From Ahaetulla prasina (lineage: Eukaryota; Chordata; Lepidosauria; Squamata; Colubridae), in NCBI RefSeq assembly GCF_028640845.1, contig NC_080539.1, positions 165,180,236 to 165,244,235 of the forward strand: a stretch of DNA of 64,000 nt, written 5' to 3'. A program made the translations under genes and the position numbers. Below are positions 46,457 to 58,331 of the stretch, piece by piece. The number at the start of each line of letters is the position of its first letter. Positions within the stretch are counted from its first letter, which is position 1. The notes under the pieces are model-generated. The model saw only the letters and a list, made by a program, of their open reading frames with translations, was not told the DNA's origin and did not search any database.

Positions 46457-47453
46457 GCCCCAATCAAACAAGAGTGATTTACAGGTAATCATCAACTTTT
46501 ATCCTTTTAAGCCCTAAAGTGTGTCTGTGTCTCTGTGTATATGGATTAGGCTCGAGTGACTCTTTTCACATTGGTTACTCATTCTCTCATCTCTATTCAC
46601 ATCAGTTTGTGAATTCATCAAAATTGATGAATTTTTCATTGAGGAATGAAACTGGCTGTTTCCTCAATGAAACAGCCAGGAATAGTGTTTATTTGCATCT
46701 ATCTAGTGAGCACATAGCTAGCCATTTTTCTTAAAACAATAGTTTTGCATGATACATACAAAAATGTGTATATGCCTTTTTTCCCATCTTTTTGAAAATG
46801 AAGATTTTGGCATACAAGCACATTTCAAAGGGTATGCAAGTACAAATTGGGCAATTTAATATTAACACAATGATTGGATGACTTTGCAGCTCCACACTCC
46901 TAGTGTACAGCCCTACTTTCATTTGAAAATTGGAAGAGGTCGGAGAACAAAAATGGTAAAATTATACCAGAAGCTCCATTCAGTGAAAATAGTTGATCAA
47001 TATGCTAACACATATGGAGATACAGACTTTTAGCCACTTCTTATCCAAATAATAAGATTTTGATTACAAAAGAGAAAAAGTGCTAACATTTTAAATTTTA
47101 CATTACCCTTACCAATTTGCTTTCCCACATAATCTCAGCTCCACTGTATTATTTTAGACATTAAAAACAGCTCTTTCGGATGACACAAAGAAATACGTTT
47201 ATTTTTCTAAATGTGAGAACACCAAATAAACAAAACAAATCAATATTCAAAAACTGAATGTTTACTACAAAAAGTACCTCCCCCCACTTTGAATCAAGCT
47301 TGGCAACAAAATAGAAATGAGTTGCTATGTCTTTTTCCAGGATATACTTTCCATCCCATTATTAATTAGGGCTAACTCTGCTGTCTTATATATCCATATA
47401 CTTTTCCCAAAGACAAGATCCTTTCTATACTAGAGCTCACTGTTCTACTATAG

Positions 47454-47550
47454 CAGGGGTCTCCAACCATGGCAACTTTACGACTTGTGGACTTCAACTC
47501 CCAGAATTGAAGTCCACAAGTCGTAAAGTTGCCACGGTTGGAGACCCCTG
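47454..47550. mobile_element. Palindromic hAT MITE, 97 bp
   Basis: Almost perfect hairpin: CAGGGGTCTCCAACC ... GACTTGTGGACTTCAACTCC and its complement to GGTTGGAGACCCCTG. Flanks TACTATAG and CACTACAG match at 6 of 8. Confidence 0.9.
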
Positions 47551-48194
47551 CACTACAGAATTAACTGAAAGCAAGATGCAGGAAATGCACGTCTGATAAT
47601 CTTTCCAAAAACCCAATCAGAAGTTATTTTTTTAGCTACTGTAATTGCTTTTGATTAACAGAAGATAGCATGATTTATTCACATATGTCAAGAGAAAAAA
47701 TAAAGAATATAGTATTTAGGTTCAAAACCTCATTTGACCAGATTCTTGCTGGTAACCTTAGCTTAAGCACTGTCTTCTAACTTTAAGTATCTGGTAGAAT
47801 TCTTCAGAGGATAAAATTGGGGAAAGAACTCACATAGACTATCCTTGTAAAAACAGGACACTTGCAAACAAATTCAACTGAGGTAATTTTTGAGAACAAA
47901 TCCCACTTTTTTTCTTGGCGTGCTACAATTAAAACCTAGGCTAAGAGAATGGAGATGGCCACGCAGATTTGCTTTGTGTGGTGGCCATATAAATGTGAGA
48001 AATAAAAAAATAAAGACTAGCACATCTGAAAAATGCATAACATGGAAGGCTTTTTAGTGCTTTCTCCCCACCTTTGTTCTACCAGAAACTTAAGTCAATA
48101 GTATCCAAGCAAATCAAAATTCTAGACATTAAATGCAATTGTTTGCTTTTAACAAATCAACTGCACTAATCATCCACATACATTTTGAATTAGT

Positions 48195-48340
48195 ATTAGA
48201 ATTCTTTATTGGCAAAGTGTGATTAGACACAAGGAATTTGTCTCCTGTGCATAAGCTCTCAGTGTACATAAAACAATAGCGATAGATCCTTATAGTCATT
48301 GTAAAAATACATTCATCATAAAACATTAGATACAACCCTT
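48195..48340 (-). repeat. Interspersed repeat, LINE 3' UTR-like
   Basis: AATTCTTTATTGGCAAAGTG, TGTGATTAGACACAAGGAAT and TCTCAGTGTACATAAAACA recall a LINE 3' UTR of squamates. Only one copy is in the window, so this rests on recognition. Confidence 0.4.
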
Positions 48341-48574
48341 AGTGATAATCATGGACACTAAATAGGCAATCATATATTTTTCTAATAAAAAAATAAATGC
48401 ATCTATGTGAAAGAATGCTATCTTTTTCCTCCTTTGCTAGAATGTCATTATGTATTATGTATATATTAGTAAGCAGGTCAAATTTTAAACCAAGACCAGC
48501 ATTTCTGGTTCATTTTTTTGATACATGGATTTCACCTCAAAGTAGAATCAAGTCATAATCAGAAGTCTCTACAC

Positions 48575-49365
48575 TCAATCATTCAAGCCTCGGTCCTCTC
48601 ACATTTAGATTACTGCAATGCATGCTACATGAGGCTACCCTTGAAGGGTATTGGAAAGCTTCAGCTGATACAGATGCATGAGTAGTTCTTGGAGCCCCTA
48701 GAACAGGGGTATGAAACTCGACAGTGTTGCAGGCCGGATCGTGACATATCGCAACATTTTTTGCCTTTGCAGAGCCAGGGTGGCATGGCCTGCACGGGCT
48801 GTCAGTTTGACAGGCCTGCCCTAGAGTGATCCATGTTACATCACTGTTTCGTGAGCTGCACTGGCTGCCAGTTTACTTCTAGGTGCAATTCAAGGTGTTG
48901 GTTATCACCTTTAAAGCCTTCCATGATGTGCGTCCAGGCTATCTAAGAAACCAGCTGACCCTGATGGGATTAGCCTGCCCCACCCATGCCACAGAAAACG
49001 CATGCTGCAGATCCCATCAGTCAAGGAATTTCAGCTGACAGGTCCAGAAGAACTTTTTCTGATGCGGCTCCTCGTCTCTGGAACATCTTCTTCCCTCCTG
49101 AGGTCAAATCCATTTTGGCTTCCTGAAAGGCGTTTTAGACATGGCTGTGACAATTTGTCTGGGGTCCCAATAGGGTGTGGCACTTTGGTGGTGACTAATG
49201 GGGTAGATAACACCCCACATCTTGCCTATGAGCACTTTACTCCCTCCTGCCCTAGTTTTATTTGAACTGAATTTTAAATTTAAAATCCTTATTTATTGTT
49301 TTAATGTTTTAGAGTGTATTTTATTCAATGTCTGTAAGCTGCCGAGTCAGCTTTGGCGAGATGGA
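48575..49365 (+). mobile_element. L2-like LINE, RT C-terminal part and 3' tail
   Basis: + strand scraps: SHLDYCNACYMRLPLKGIGK, LHWLPVYF, FKAFHDVRPGYLRNQLT, LLQIPSVKEFQLTGPEE, and a 3' end GTAAGCTGCCGAGTCAGCTT. Split at 48704-48818 by a hAT MITE and cut at 49366 by a mariner-like MITE fragment. Confidence 0.82.
48704..48818. mobile_element. hAT MITE nested in L2-like LINE, TSD CCCTAGAA/CCCTAGAG
   Basis: Flanking 8-mers 48696-48703 and 48819-48826 match at 7 of 8. Ends CAGGGGTATGAAACTCG and CAGTTTGACAGGCCTG. Confidence 0.88.
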
Positions 49366-49571
49366 TGGCATGCAAAAGGTGATCACATGACCCCGGGACA
49401 CTGCAACCATCATAAATGTGAATCTGCTGTCATGCATCCCAATGTAAAACATGTGACCATGGGGATACTGCAACAGCTGTAAGGATGGAAATATGGTAAT
49501 GTCACTTTTTTCAGTGCCGTTGTGACTTCGAATGGTCACTAAGTGAACTGTTGCAAGTCAAGGCCTGCCTG
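49366..49571. mobile_element. Truncated Tc1/mariner-like MITE
   Basis: Antisense part of the same family: AAAAGGTGATCACATGACCC, CATAAATGTGAATC, CAGTGCCGTTGTGACTTCG, ending GTCAAGGCCTGCCTG. The left end is missing. Confidence 0.8.
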
Positions 49572-49599
49572 CAATTCATGCAAACCGATGGCAGAACAA

Positions 49600-50296
49600 T
49601 GTCTATGGAGATTCTCAGTCATCCAGGTCATGATTGCTTTTTTCAAGAGGCAACTGGATTTTCTGGAACAGCATAAGAAAAGTTCATCTTCCTTCCCCTG
49701 TCCTTACCACTTTCTCTAGAAGGACGATCGAGAGCAGCCTGTCGTATTGCATTACAGTCTGGTTTGGAAGCATTACTGCTTCAGACAGTAAACGGTGCAG
49801 AGTGATGAGGACGGCAGAAAAGATCATTGGCAGTTCACTTCCTTCTATCAAGGACATAGCACATAAGCGATGCTTGAGCAGAGTCTGCAGGATTGTCTGG
49901 GATGCTACACATCTTCTTCATGACCTTTTCTCCTTGTTACCTTCTAGGCGGCTTCGTGGTACCCGAAGCAGAATATCCAGATTCAACCTCAGTTTGTTAC
50001 ATACAACATCAACCTTGTGAACTCTCAAGTTTACTCTTTCCGCTAAGTATTCAAAATAGGCAGTGATACACACACACACACATACATACATATACATGTA
50101 TGTATGTATGCATTCATGGTGTAGGTATATATTGTTTGTATACAGCATGTGTATATGTGTTAGGTATGTGTTTGGGTAGATATACGCTTTCTCTTGAGAC
50201 CAGGCAACAGAATTTCATTTTTAATACAGGCCCGGTGTGCTTGTAGTAAAAAAAAAAATAAATCACAATAAAGTTATCTTATCTATCTTATCTAAA
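49600..50296 (+). mobile_element. LINE (L2/CR1-superfamily) RT end with TTATC tail
   Basis: + strand frame 49634-50020 reads SRRTIESSLSYCITVWFGSI, MRTAEKIIGSSLPSIKDIAH, CLSRVCRIVWDATHLLHDLF, LLPSRRLRGTRSRISRF, the usual C-terminus of such reverse transcriptases. The 3' end CACAATAAAGTTATC is followed by (TTATC)n. A (CA)n/(CATA)n tract (50068-50108) interrupts the 3' UTR. Confidence 0.85.
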
Positions 50297-50419
50297 GTCC
50301 AGTTGCCGTTTGGGGGGAAAAAAGGCACCTTTTGGGATGATGGGAGAAGAGTTTCAGACGATCCTTCTGTCAAAAAGCATCAATCTTCTTAGGTCCCAGC
50401 CTTAACTGTCACCTTATCA

Positions 50420-51250
50420 CCTCCGGCCTCTACAGTTGTTTTCGGCCTGTACAAAAACAAGACCGAGCCTTTCTTCCCCAGACAAGAGAAGGCGAGACAG
50501 CTGCACCCTTTACACCCCCGAGGCTGACTTCAGCTCGCCCCCACAGCCCCGCCCCTTCTCCAGCCAAGCCCCGCCCCGCCCGCGCGCCTCGCCCACCCGC
50601 CCTCTTTGTTCCAGTCCTTAGAGCGCGCGACGGCTCCGCCCCCCCCCCACAAACGGGGAGGGGAAAGAAGCGGCGCTATCCCATCATGCACCACACCCCT
50701 AATAGACAGGTAGTACACTTCTGCAGATACCCGGATGTACGGGAGGAAGGGGGGGGAGGGAGCAAACCAACGAGAAAACTCGAGCCCCGAAAAGAGGCGA
50801 GGCCGTTGGGCTCTGCGAGCTGATCGCTTCCCCCCGCCCCGCCCCTCCCCCGCCGTGGCTACCTTCTTATTTCCCCTGAGGGGAAGCTCGTCGTTTTTTG
50901 CCCAGGAGTTCAGGGGCGGATGGGGGTTGTTAAGGGAAAGATAAAAGAGGCGAATGGAGAAGAAATAATGGCACCTTCAATTATTCGGCCCCGCCCCTCT
51001 GCGCTTCCGACCCCTGAGGCGCACCTCGTGTAAGCAGCCTTTCAGACACCGAGGCTCCAAGCTGGCGGTTGCTTCTCGCCCTTCTTTATTCAGGTCCCTT
51101 TCTCCTTTGCCACCCCCTTCCTTTGGATACACAACAACCCCCCCTTTTGGCCGGATATGATGTCACTTCCTCCGCCTGCGTGTTTTTTGCGAATACCCGT
51201 TTCTACGCAAGGTCTTTTGCTTCCGGCAACGACCGTAGATCTACGAAAGT
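50420..51250 (-). promoter_or_regulatory. CpG island, likely PAIP2 promoter and non-coding first exon
   Basis: In an otherwise AT-rich window this ~800-bp stretch is GC-rich and dense in CpG. It has many GC boxes (CCCCGCCC, CCGCCC, around 50541-50650 and 50830-50855). It lies about 10 kb upstream of the first PAIP2 coding exon, on the right side for a - strand gene whose start exon follows a splice acceptor. No TATA box is obvious, as expected for a housekeeping promoter. The exact exon could not be placed. Open frames across it on both strands are GC-driven. The orientation is inferred. Confidence 0.75.
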
Positions 51251-51256
51251 GTAGAT

Positions 51257-51386
51257 CAGAGGACTTCAAACTTGGCAGCTTTAAGTCTTGTAGACTTCAA
51301 CTCCCAGAATTCCCAGCATAGCTGGCTGGAGAATTCTGGGAGTTGAAGTCCACAAGTCTTAAAGCTGCCAAGTTTGAAGACCTCTG
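51257..51386. mobile_element. Palindromic hAT MITE at the CpG-island edge
   Basis: Hairpin of two arms of about 58 bp: CAGAGGACTTCAAACTTGGC ... and ...GCCAAGTTTGAAGACCTCTG. Flanks (GTGTAGAT, ATCTAGAG) do not form a clean duplication. Same family as 22282. Confidence 0.88.
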
Positions 51387-51808
51387 ATCTAGAGCAATTC
51401 CTGTTGTTTGAACAAGGGTGCTTTTTCCTTTGAAGGCTTCTCCCTCCTCCCTCCCTGGGGAGAAAATTTTGAAAGGGAAAGGATTATCAAAACCGGCTTA
51501 AGAAATACTTTTAAATATTTGACACTTTCTGTCTAAGCCAGGCTGGAAAACTGTGATTAATCATTCTGAAGAATAATGTCTATGCAATTTTAGAGGATGA
51601 GCCAATTAGAAGATTTCCAACAGTCTTTAAAATTTGACGTTAAGGCCTTTTAAACCACTTACATGGTGAAATTGCTAACCGATTTACTGACTAAATCTTG
51701 GCTGGGTTTGTTCAATAAACTAAAATTTCAATTTTCATACAAACCACAGACATCAAGCAGGTTTAGGGTGCGATGCAAACTCTGCCTATCGGAGCCTGGT
51801 GGGTACTA

Positions 51809-52183
51809 CAGGTAGTCCTCCACTTAACAACAGTTCACCTAGTGACCTTCCAAAGTTACAACAGCACTGAAAAAAGTGACTTATGACCATTTTTCACAAT
51901 TATGACCATTGCAGCATGTGATTTACATTCGGATGCTTGTGACAACTGACTTGCATTTATGACGGTTGCAGTGTCCCAGAGTCATGTGATTACCTTTTGT
52001 GACCTTCTGACCAGCAGTCAATGGGGAAACCAGATTCACTTAACAACCATGTTACTAACTTAACAGCTGCAGTTATTCACTTAACAACTGTGGCAAGAAA
52101 AGTTGTAAAATGGGACAAAACTCACTTAACAAATTTCTCACTTAGCAACCAAAATTTTGGACTCATAAACTGAGGACTGTCTG
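51809..52183. mobile_element. Tc1/mariner-like MITE, copy C
   Basis: Left TA|CAGGTAGTCCTCCACTTAAC; right AAACTGAGGACTGTCTG, then TG. Interior matches copies B and E (TTATGACCATTTTTCACAAT, TCATGTGATTACCTTTTGTG). Confidence 0.82.
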
Positions 52184-53000
52184 TGTATTATACTCCTCAT
52201 AATTGGCAATGACCTATCATTCTCTTCAGGTTTTCAGGTGAAGAAACTGAATTTAGTTCTGAAAGTGGCTGTCGGGAGGAAATTAAAGATACTTAAAGCC
52301 CATGAAAATTCCCAAAGTTGCTTGTTTAAGTCATATCTAATTATAATTACAGATAAGTTCCTTCAGCTTTAGCCCTGGACTCGCTAATTTTCTAAAGTGC
52401 ACATATACTTTTTTCCAATTCAGCTTCCTTCAATATACAGTATATCCAGCATATAGGTTGAATAAATAAATAAGAGCAGAGTATACAGTCTTGCCTTACT
52501 TCTTTCTTGATCTGGAATTAGTCTGTTTTACAATTCTGTCTGGACTGTGGCTTCTAGACTTGTATATAGATTTCCCATGAGGACAATGAGATGTTCCAGG
52601 ACTCCCATTTATCTCAGCACATTTCACTCAATGATCATCACAATGAAAAACTCTTCTATAATCAATGAGCCTCTATTGAGTTCATTCCATTATTTTTGTC
52701 TTTTGAAAAAAATATTTTTATTGAAAATTATAATAGTAAAAGACAATGCAAACGAACTTCAAAAAGAAAAAAAAAGAAAAAGTGCAAAGACAAAACAGGA
52801 ACAAATAAGAGACAGAGAAAAATATTTAAAGCAATGGCTTCCAATTATTTACAAATACAGATTTAGTAATTTGTCATCATGTATAAGGATACATGCAAGT
52901 GTCTCTTCTTTCCATAACTCCTCCCTTATTCATGCTCCAAACAATTCTTCTGGGCACCAACCACATGCCAGCATATCTTAGTAGCACAGTCTATTCAGTT
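52184..53000. other. No gene; A-rich LINE-like 3' sequence
   Basis: 52700-52860 on the - strand is T/C-rich and may be a LINE 3' UTR. No coding capacity recognised. Confidence 0.35.
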
Positions 53001-53009
53001 CTTATGGAA

Positions 53010-53530
53010 TCCTTTTATTTATCGTATTTGTATCGCTGCCTATCTCACATAGTGATTCTGGGCAGCGTACAGAATAAAACAAAATACATAAAATCAAAAT
53101 AAATAAAAATCTATAACATTAAAGTTTAAATTAAAATGAACAAAAAATAAAAGACAAAATGGCAGCCAGCCTAGAGAGAACACATCAGTTAACAATTGTA
53201 TAACCATCCTACAGGCTGGGACCATGGGATCTCCAAGGTCGTTTACAAAACCTTGTTTTGAGGGCCATCTGAAGGTCAACAGTGTTGGAGCCAGCCTTAC
53301 AGATGTTCTACAGGTTGGGGGCTGTGGCACAATAGGGTTTCCTCCTAGGACAAAACAGATGAAACTCCTTAGCTGATGGCAGCCTCACACGCTTCTCCTG
53401 CCAGACCTGATGGGACAGGTAGGAGCCACTGGGGAGAGGTAGTCTCTCAAATAACATGGGTCTCATGCCATGTAGAACTTTAAAAGTCAAAAATAAAACC
53501 AACCTACTCTTCTTCTGCATCATGAGCACA
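53010..53530 (-). repeat. Unassigned interspersed repeat with coding remnants
   Basis: - strand frames give FKVLHGMRPMLFERLPLPSG, VWQEKRVRLPSAKEFHLFCP and a GCTGCCCAGAATC-like tail next to 53060. It looks like a retroelement end, but I cannot name the family. Confidence 0.4.
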
Positions 53531-56500
53531 GACTTGGGATAATCAACATTTTGAATGGTTGTTCATGAAGTCTAATTGATATTACTTGGTTATTGTTCCA
53601 AATACTGTCCTTGCTATATTGTTCCCTATTATGAAAAGAGCCCTGTTTTGTCTTTGTTTTTAACATCCTGAATTGTATGATCTTCTCATTCCAATCCATT
53701 TCAATGTCTTAGTGCCTAAGATGTTAATATATTTATATATTTTATCTTTTTCTGTGCTGAGTTTCCCCAGGTTCATGCTTCTTATTTCTTGGTTTCCTCT
53801 GTCATTTTGTTTGTGCAGTTTTGGATTTTCTTTTCCTATGTGACAACATCACCAACATTTTTTGAATAATTTTATTAGGGATATTTGCAACTAGAACTTA
53901 TATAACTACAAAACAAATACATTAAAGAAAAAAGGTGCAGAAGAAAAGATAAAAATAGAAAACTAAAAAAAGAATCCTCCCCCTTCATTCCCAGCCAATG
54001 TAATCAACATTAAGAACTTGTCACTATTTCTTAAAATAAAACCAAAGATATCTTCTTTCTATATCTTCCCCCATTTTCTATAAACTCATCTCTAAAAGCT
54101 ATTAATAAACCAAATTATAATAGGGATTACCAACATAATAATATGAGCATTAAAATTATATCTACCTCACACAATCGGAATCCATCCTTTCCCTTTAAAC
54201 AAATTCCTCTCCCCTCCCCCCCAACCAGGTTTCCTCTCCAAATAATCACCAATTGATCCCACTCAAAAAACAAAAAACATAGTGTAAGCCGCCCTGAGTC
54301 TTCGGAGAATGGCGGGATATAAATGCAAATTTAAAAAAAAAAGGGCAAGGCTAGACAGGTACAGTATTGCAAAATAGTGTATTACGTTGGGATGAACGAC
54401 AATTGGTTAAAATTCCCTTTTATTTCCTGCATCCAATTTCTTTTGGTCGCTGCTACTTCTTTTTTTTGGGCAGCTTACGTAATATTTTCTGCCTCAAAAT
54501 AATAGCATGATGAGTATTTGCTCTGGATATGCGTGAAACAGAAAATGCGTTTTCATTATATGAATGAAGCAACAATGTGGTGGTGGGTAGATATTGATTT
54601 GGTTGCTTCAAACTGCGAGATGGGTGGCAAATAGATTTGATGATACTAACAATAATTAAAACAAAACCCAGAAGTTTGGTTTTGCCAAGTTTCAGCTGAG
54701 ACGAAGGCAGAGGACTATTACAGCATATACACTTCTATGCTTCTTGCCTTTCCTCTATCTAGCCTGAAAGGCCACAAAGCCACCAATCTTCGCCCCTTCC
54801 TTCCTTCAAGTCTTTGCATTTGAATTTAATTAGAGCATATCTGATTAGTCTATAATCCTCTTCTCTTCCCAATGTCTTCTTTTCCTTTAGACACTTCCCA
54901 TGGCTTGCCTTTTTTCCCCACGTCTCCCACTCTAGAACACTTGTACCCAAAAGTTGTGCACTCTGGGTTGTATCCAAATCAAATATGTATTGGGTTTGGG
55001 CAGACTACCAAAATTGGTTAATCTGTGTACAGAAGTGACAAATTCTTAGTATGTATAAAAAATTACTTAAGGGCTAAGCTAATATACTATATTCTTTGTG
55101 GTGTCACAGCTAAAGAATTCGTTGATATTAATGTTGCCCTTGTATGTTTATACTCCCCCCCCCCCCGGCATTCCCAGCTGCAGTTAGTTGCAAAATTGTA
55201 GAATTCATACTGGTAGGTATGAGGGATAGGGTGTGTGGTACATTTCTGTCAATTTATACAATTGGTACAATATTAATTGGGATAAATTATATTACATATT
55301 CATAATTGGATGTACAAATGATATAAAGTAGAATAAATGATAATTTATGTAGATTGTTAAAAACAACCCATTATCCATTATTTTGAGGTAATGCTTGGAC
55401 ACAAATTTTGTCTAGTCCATGCAGTCTTTTAAATGGCTCTGCTAGAATGAGGTTTTATTATATGCTTCTCTATTAATGCATCTAGTATGCACTACAAGTT
55501 ATTGAGAAGTACTGGTATGTCCTTGATAAATTTTTCTTTAGGCTACATGTTCTCTTCACTTTGTCTACTTTCATGGAAAAACAAGTTTCAAATTTGCCGT
55601 AAAGAACATTTCATAAGATCATGCTGACCTAAGTACAAAATGCTTTCTTCTGTTCTGAGCAAATACCCCATTTCAAACTAAATGATTTATTTATTTTATA
55701 AAAGAGCAATGTAATTGATGACCTATATATACTGCATTTTCAAGATTTAATGTTTCATTGCAGGCTAAATACATATTGCATAAAAGACAGCCAATTCACA
55801 ATAGCAGAAAATTAAGCTGCTAATTGTGTTTGAACTAAAAAATAATCCTATCTGAAAACTGAAAATGAGTGTATGCCATTAATGACAGAATGAAGAACTA
55901 GCCTCAAATTTAAACTATTTTATTCCAATTCTCCTCATATGTTCACATTCCCACATACTTTCTTCCAATTCTCAGTTCAAGCTTTGACTTTTCCCCTCCA
56001 AATAATTCCTACTAGCATTGGTTGAATTCTTCTTAGCTATAGCCATTTTACTTATTTGACAGGCAACAATCAAATAGTGAGACCACAAATAGAGCAAAGC
56101 AGAGAAATAATGAATCCAACTGGGATCTTTAGTTCTTAAAAATGAACTGTTCCTGGCTGACTGAAGACTTCTCCACGAATGAGCAGAAACAATGGCTGCT
56201 GTAAAGAACAAAACCTTGACAAGTAGACTGATCTTCGGTTCTCTCTGGAGAAGATTGGGAAATCGCCTATGAGTATTCTGAATGGCAACTCTTTGCAAGG
56301 AGACCATAAAACAGTGGTTGAGATCTGGGAGCCAAGGGAGATGGTAGTTTTGCTCTCAGCAGTAGCAGATCCTTTTATAAAAACACCAAGCCAACCAATC
56401 TCACTTTTTAATCACTTTCTGACCTCTTCAGTTTAACCACTTTATGGATATTAGAGATTTCCAAACTGTGATCTTAATTTGATACCTAGTGAGTTTAACT

Positions 56501-57121
56501 TCTTCTTTGGATTAAAATCAATTTTAAACAGAAAAATAGGAGTTTAAATTAATATGTAATTAGCAAAAAAAAAATGTTTTAAGTTTTTAAATGAACTGGA
56601 ATACCAGAGATTTGGTATATTAGATTTTTGCTACAAGATTTGAAAAACAAGTACATAATTAAATATTCACACAACTGAAACGGAACTAAAACCATATTAG
56701 GAACCATCGTTGCTAATTATAAATGGATATTAAAAGGAATTAAAAAGACCAGACAGAAGAGCAATAAAATGCTAACCTGCTGTAACTTTTTAAAAAAATC
56801 TTATTTTTTAACACGATTAATAATCTCAGAAAAGTTAGATTTCAATGGATAACTTTTAGATCCTTTTTTTAAAAAAAAAACTTTTACCTGACCTAGATAT
56901 TACAATCTGCATGAAAAAAAACAAAATTGAGATTACCAAAATAGGAAAAGAAAGGAACTGGACGTGGAACAGCTGTGACATCTAATCCTGGATGATGGCT
57001 CTTTATTGGAGTTATAAAGTAGGCTGGTGAAAGCTTTGAAGACACCGAATGCCAAAGAGTGATATCAAAGCCTGTGAAATGATTTAGAGATCAAGATTGT
57101 GCAGAGCAAAAAGACAGAATA
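53531..57121. other. Intergenic, repeat-derived and AT-rich
   Basis: 53850-54240 is A/T-rich LINE-3'-end-like sequence on the - strand; 54283-54330 is an isolated SINE/L2 tail (GTAAGCCGCCCTGAGTCTTC). A 111-codon - strand frame at 56307-55972 is unrecognised. Confidence 0.4.
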
Positions 57122-57123
57122 TA

Positions 57124-57504
57124 CAAGTAGTCCTCAATTTACAACCGATCGTTTAGTAACCGTTCAAAGTTATGGCACTGAAATCACTTATGACCATTTT
57201 TCAGACTTACAACTTTTGCTGTAGCCCCTTGATCACATGATCAAAATCCAGATGCTTGTCAACTGACTCATATTTATACTTGCAGTATCCCAGTCATGTA
57301 AGTTATCTTTTACCACCTTCTGACAAGTAAAGTCTATGGAGTAGCCGCTTCACTTAACAACCATGTTACTAATTTAACAACTGCAGTGATTCATTTAACA
57401 ACTATGGCAAGAAAGGTCATAAAATGGAGCAGAACTCACAAAACTGTCTCACTTAGTAACAGAAATTTTGGACTCCATTGTGGTCATAGGTCGAGGACTA
57501 TTTA
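57124..57504. mobile_element. Tc1/mariner-like MITE, copy D
   Basis: TA|CAAGTAGTCCTCAATTTAC at left, GGTCGAGGACTATTTAT at right. Interior phrases CATTTTTCAGACTTACAACT and GATCACATGATCAAAATCC match the family. Right edge approximate. Confidence 0.78.
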
Positions 57505-58331
57505 TTGAATTTACATTGCCACCTATTCGCCCATGGTGACGCAAGGCGGCTTACAGAATATAAGACTACCTGTATTTTTAATGTTTATGCTCAGTGTGAT
57601 GAAGATTGGAAGCAACTTCTTTATTATTGTCTTCAAATCTTTTTTTTCTGTTTGTGTTTTTACTGTTTATTTAAAAACAATAAAATTAATAAAAATGTTT
57701 CCCCTTTTTAGTCTCTAGTAGGTTCCAATATTTCTAAAATCCGTTTTTCCTTAACACTGCCCTCCATAATATCCTGCTCTTTTGCATAGTGATTCTATAC
57801 ATTAACATAGACAGAATGTGGAGCTACACTCACACTAGGCCATGGCACCCATTTACCTACCTGCCAGCCGGCTTCTAAGCTGCCTAGGACTCACAAGTTC
57901 CTGCTGGCTTCACCTCTGACTTTGTTTGTTGGAAGCTGGCAGAAAATCACAAAGAGTTGCTTACTTAATGACCCGCAGTTTTCACTTAATGATCACATCA
58001 GGGACTGCCAGGATTGAAACAGTAAGCAATGTGGCCATGTGATGCTGCATTTTACAACTGCATTGCTTAGTGACAAAAATTTTGATCCCAATTACCAGGA
58101 CTTTACAACATTTAACTATAATATCAAAATTTCAAGGCCCAGAAACCCCTGCATGTATAAGCAATGGTAATATTGGAAACAGCAATTCTGGAAGACCACA
58201 GGTTCTTCATGTTTGCTGCACATTACATTTGTCATTTTTTGTGGAAACTGTTATTGTTTCTCAATCTATTCAATGAACACCCAAAACTGTCTGTAAACAG
58301 AAGCGAGGCTTAGTTTACTCGATTGGTTTGG
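57505..58331. other. Intergenic before MATR3 3' end
   Basis: 57955-58095 is a diverged member of the mariner-like family (TTCACTTAATGATCACATC, TTGCTTAGTGACAAAAATTT). No gene recognised. Confidence 0.4.

Noticed and set aside
50436..50944. Pro/Arg/Ser-rich frames in the CpG island
   Set aside because: GC-rich DNA lacks stops; no conserved protein and no matching exon structure.
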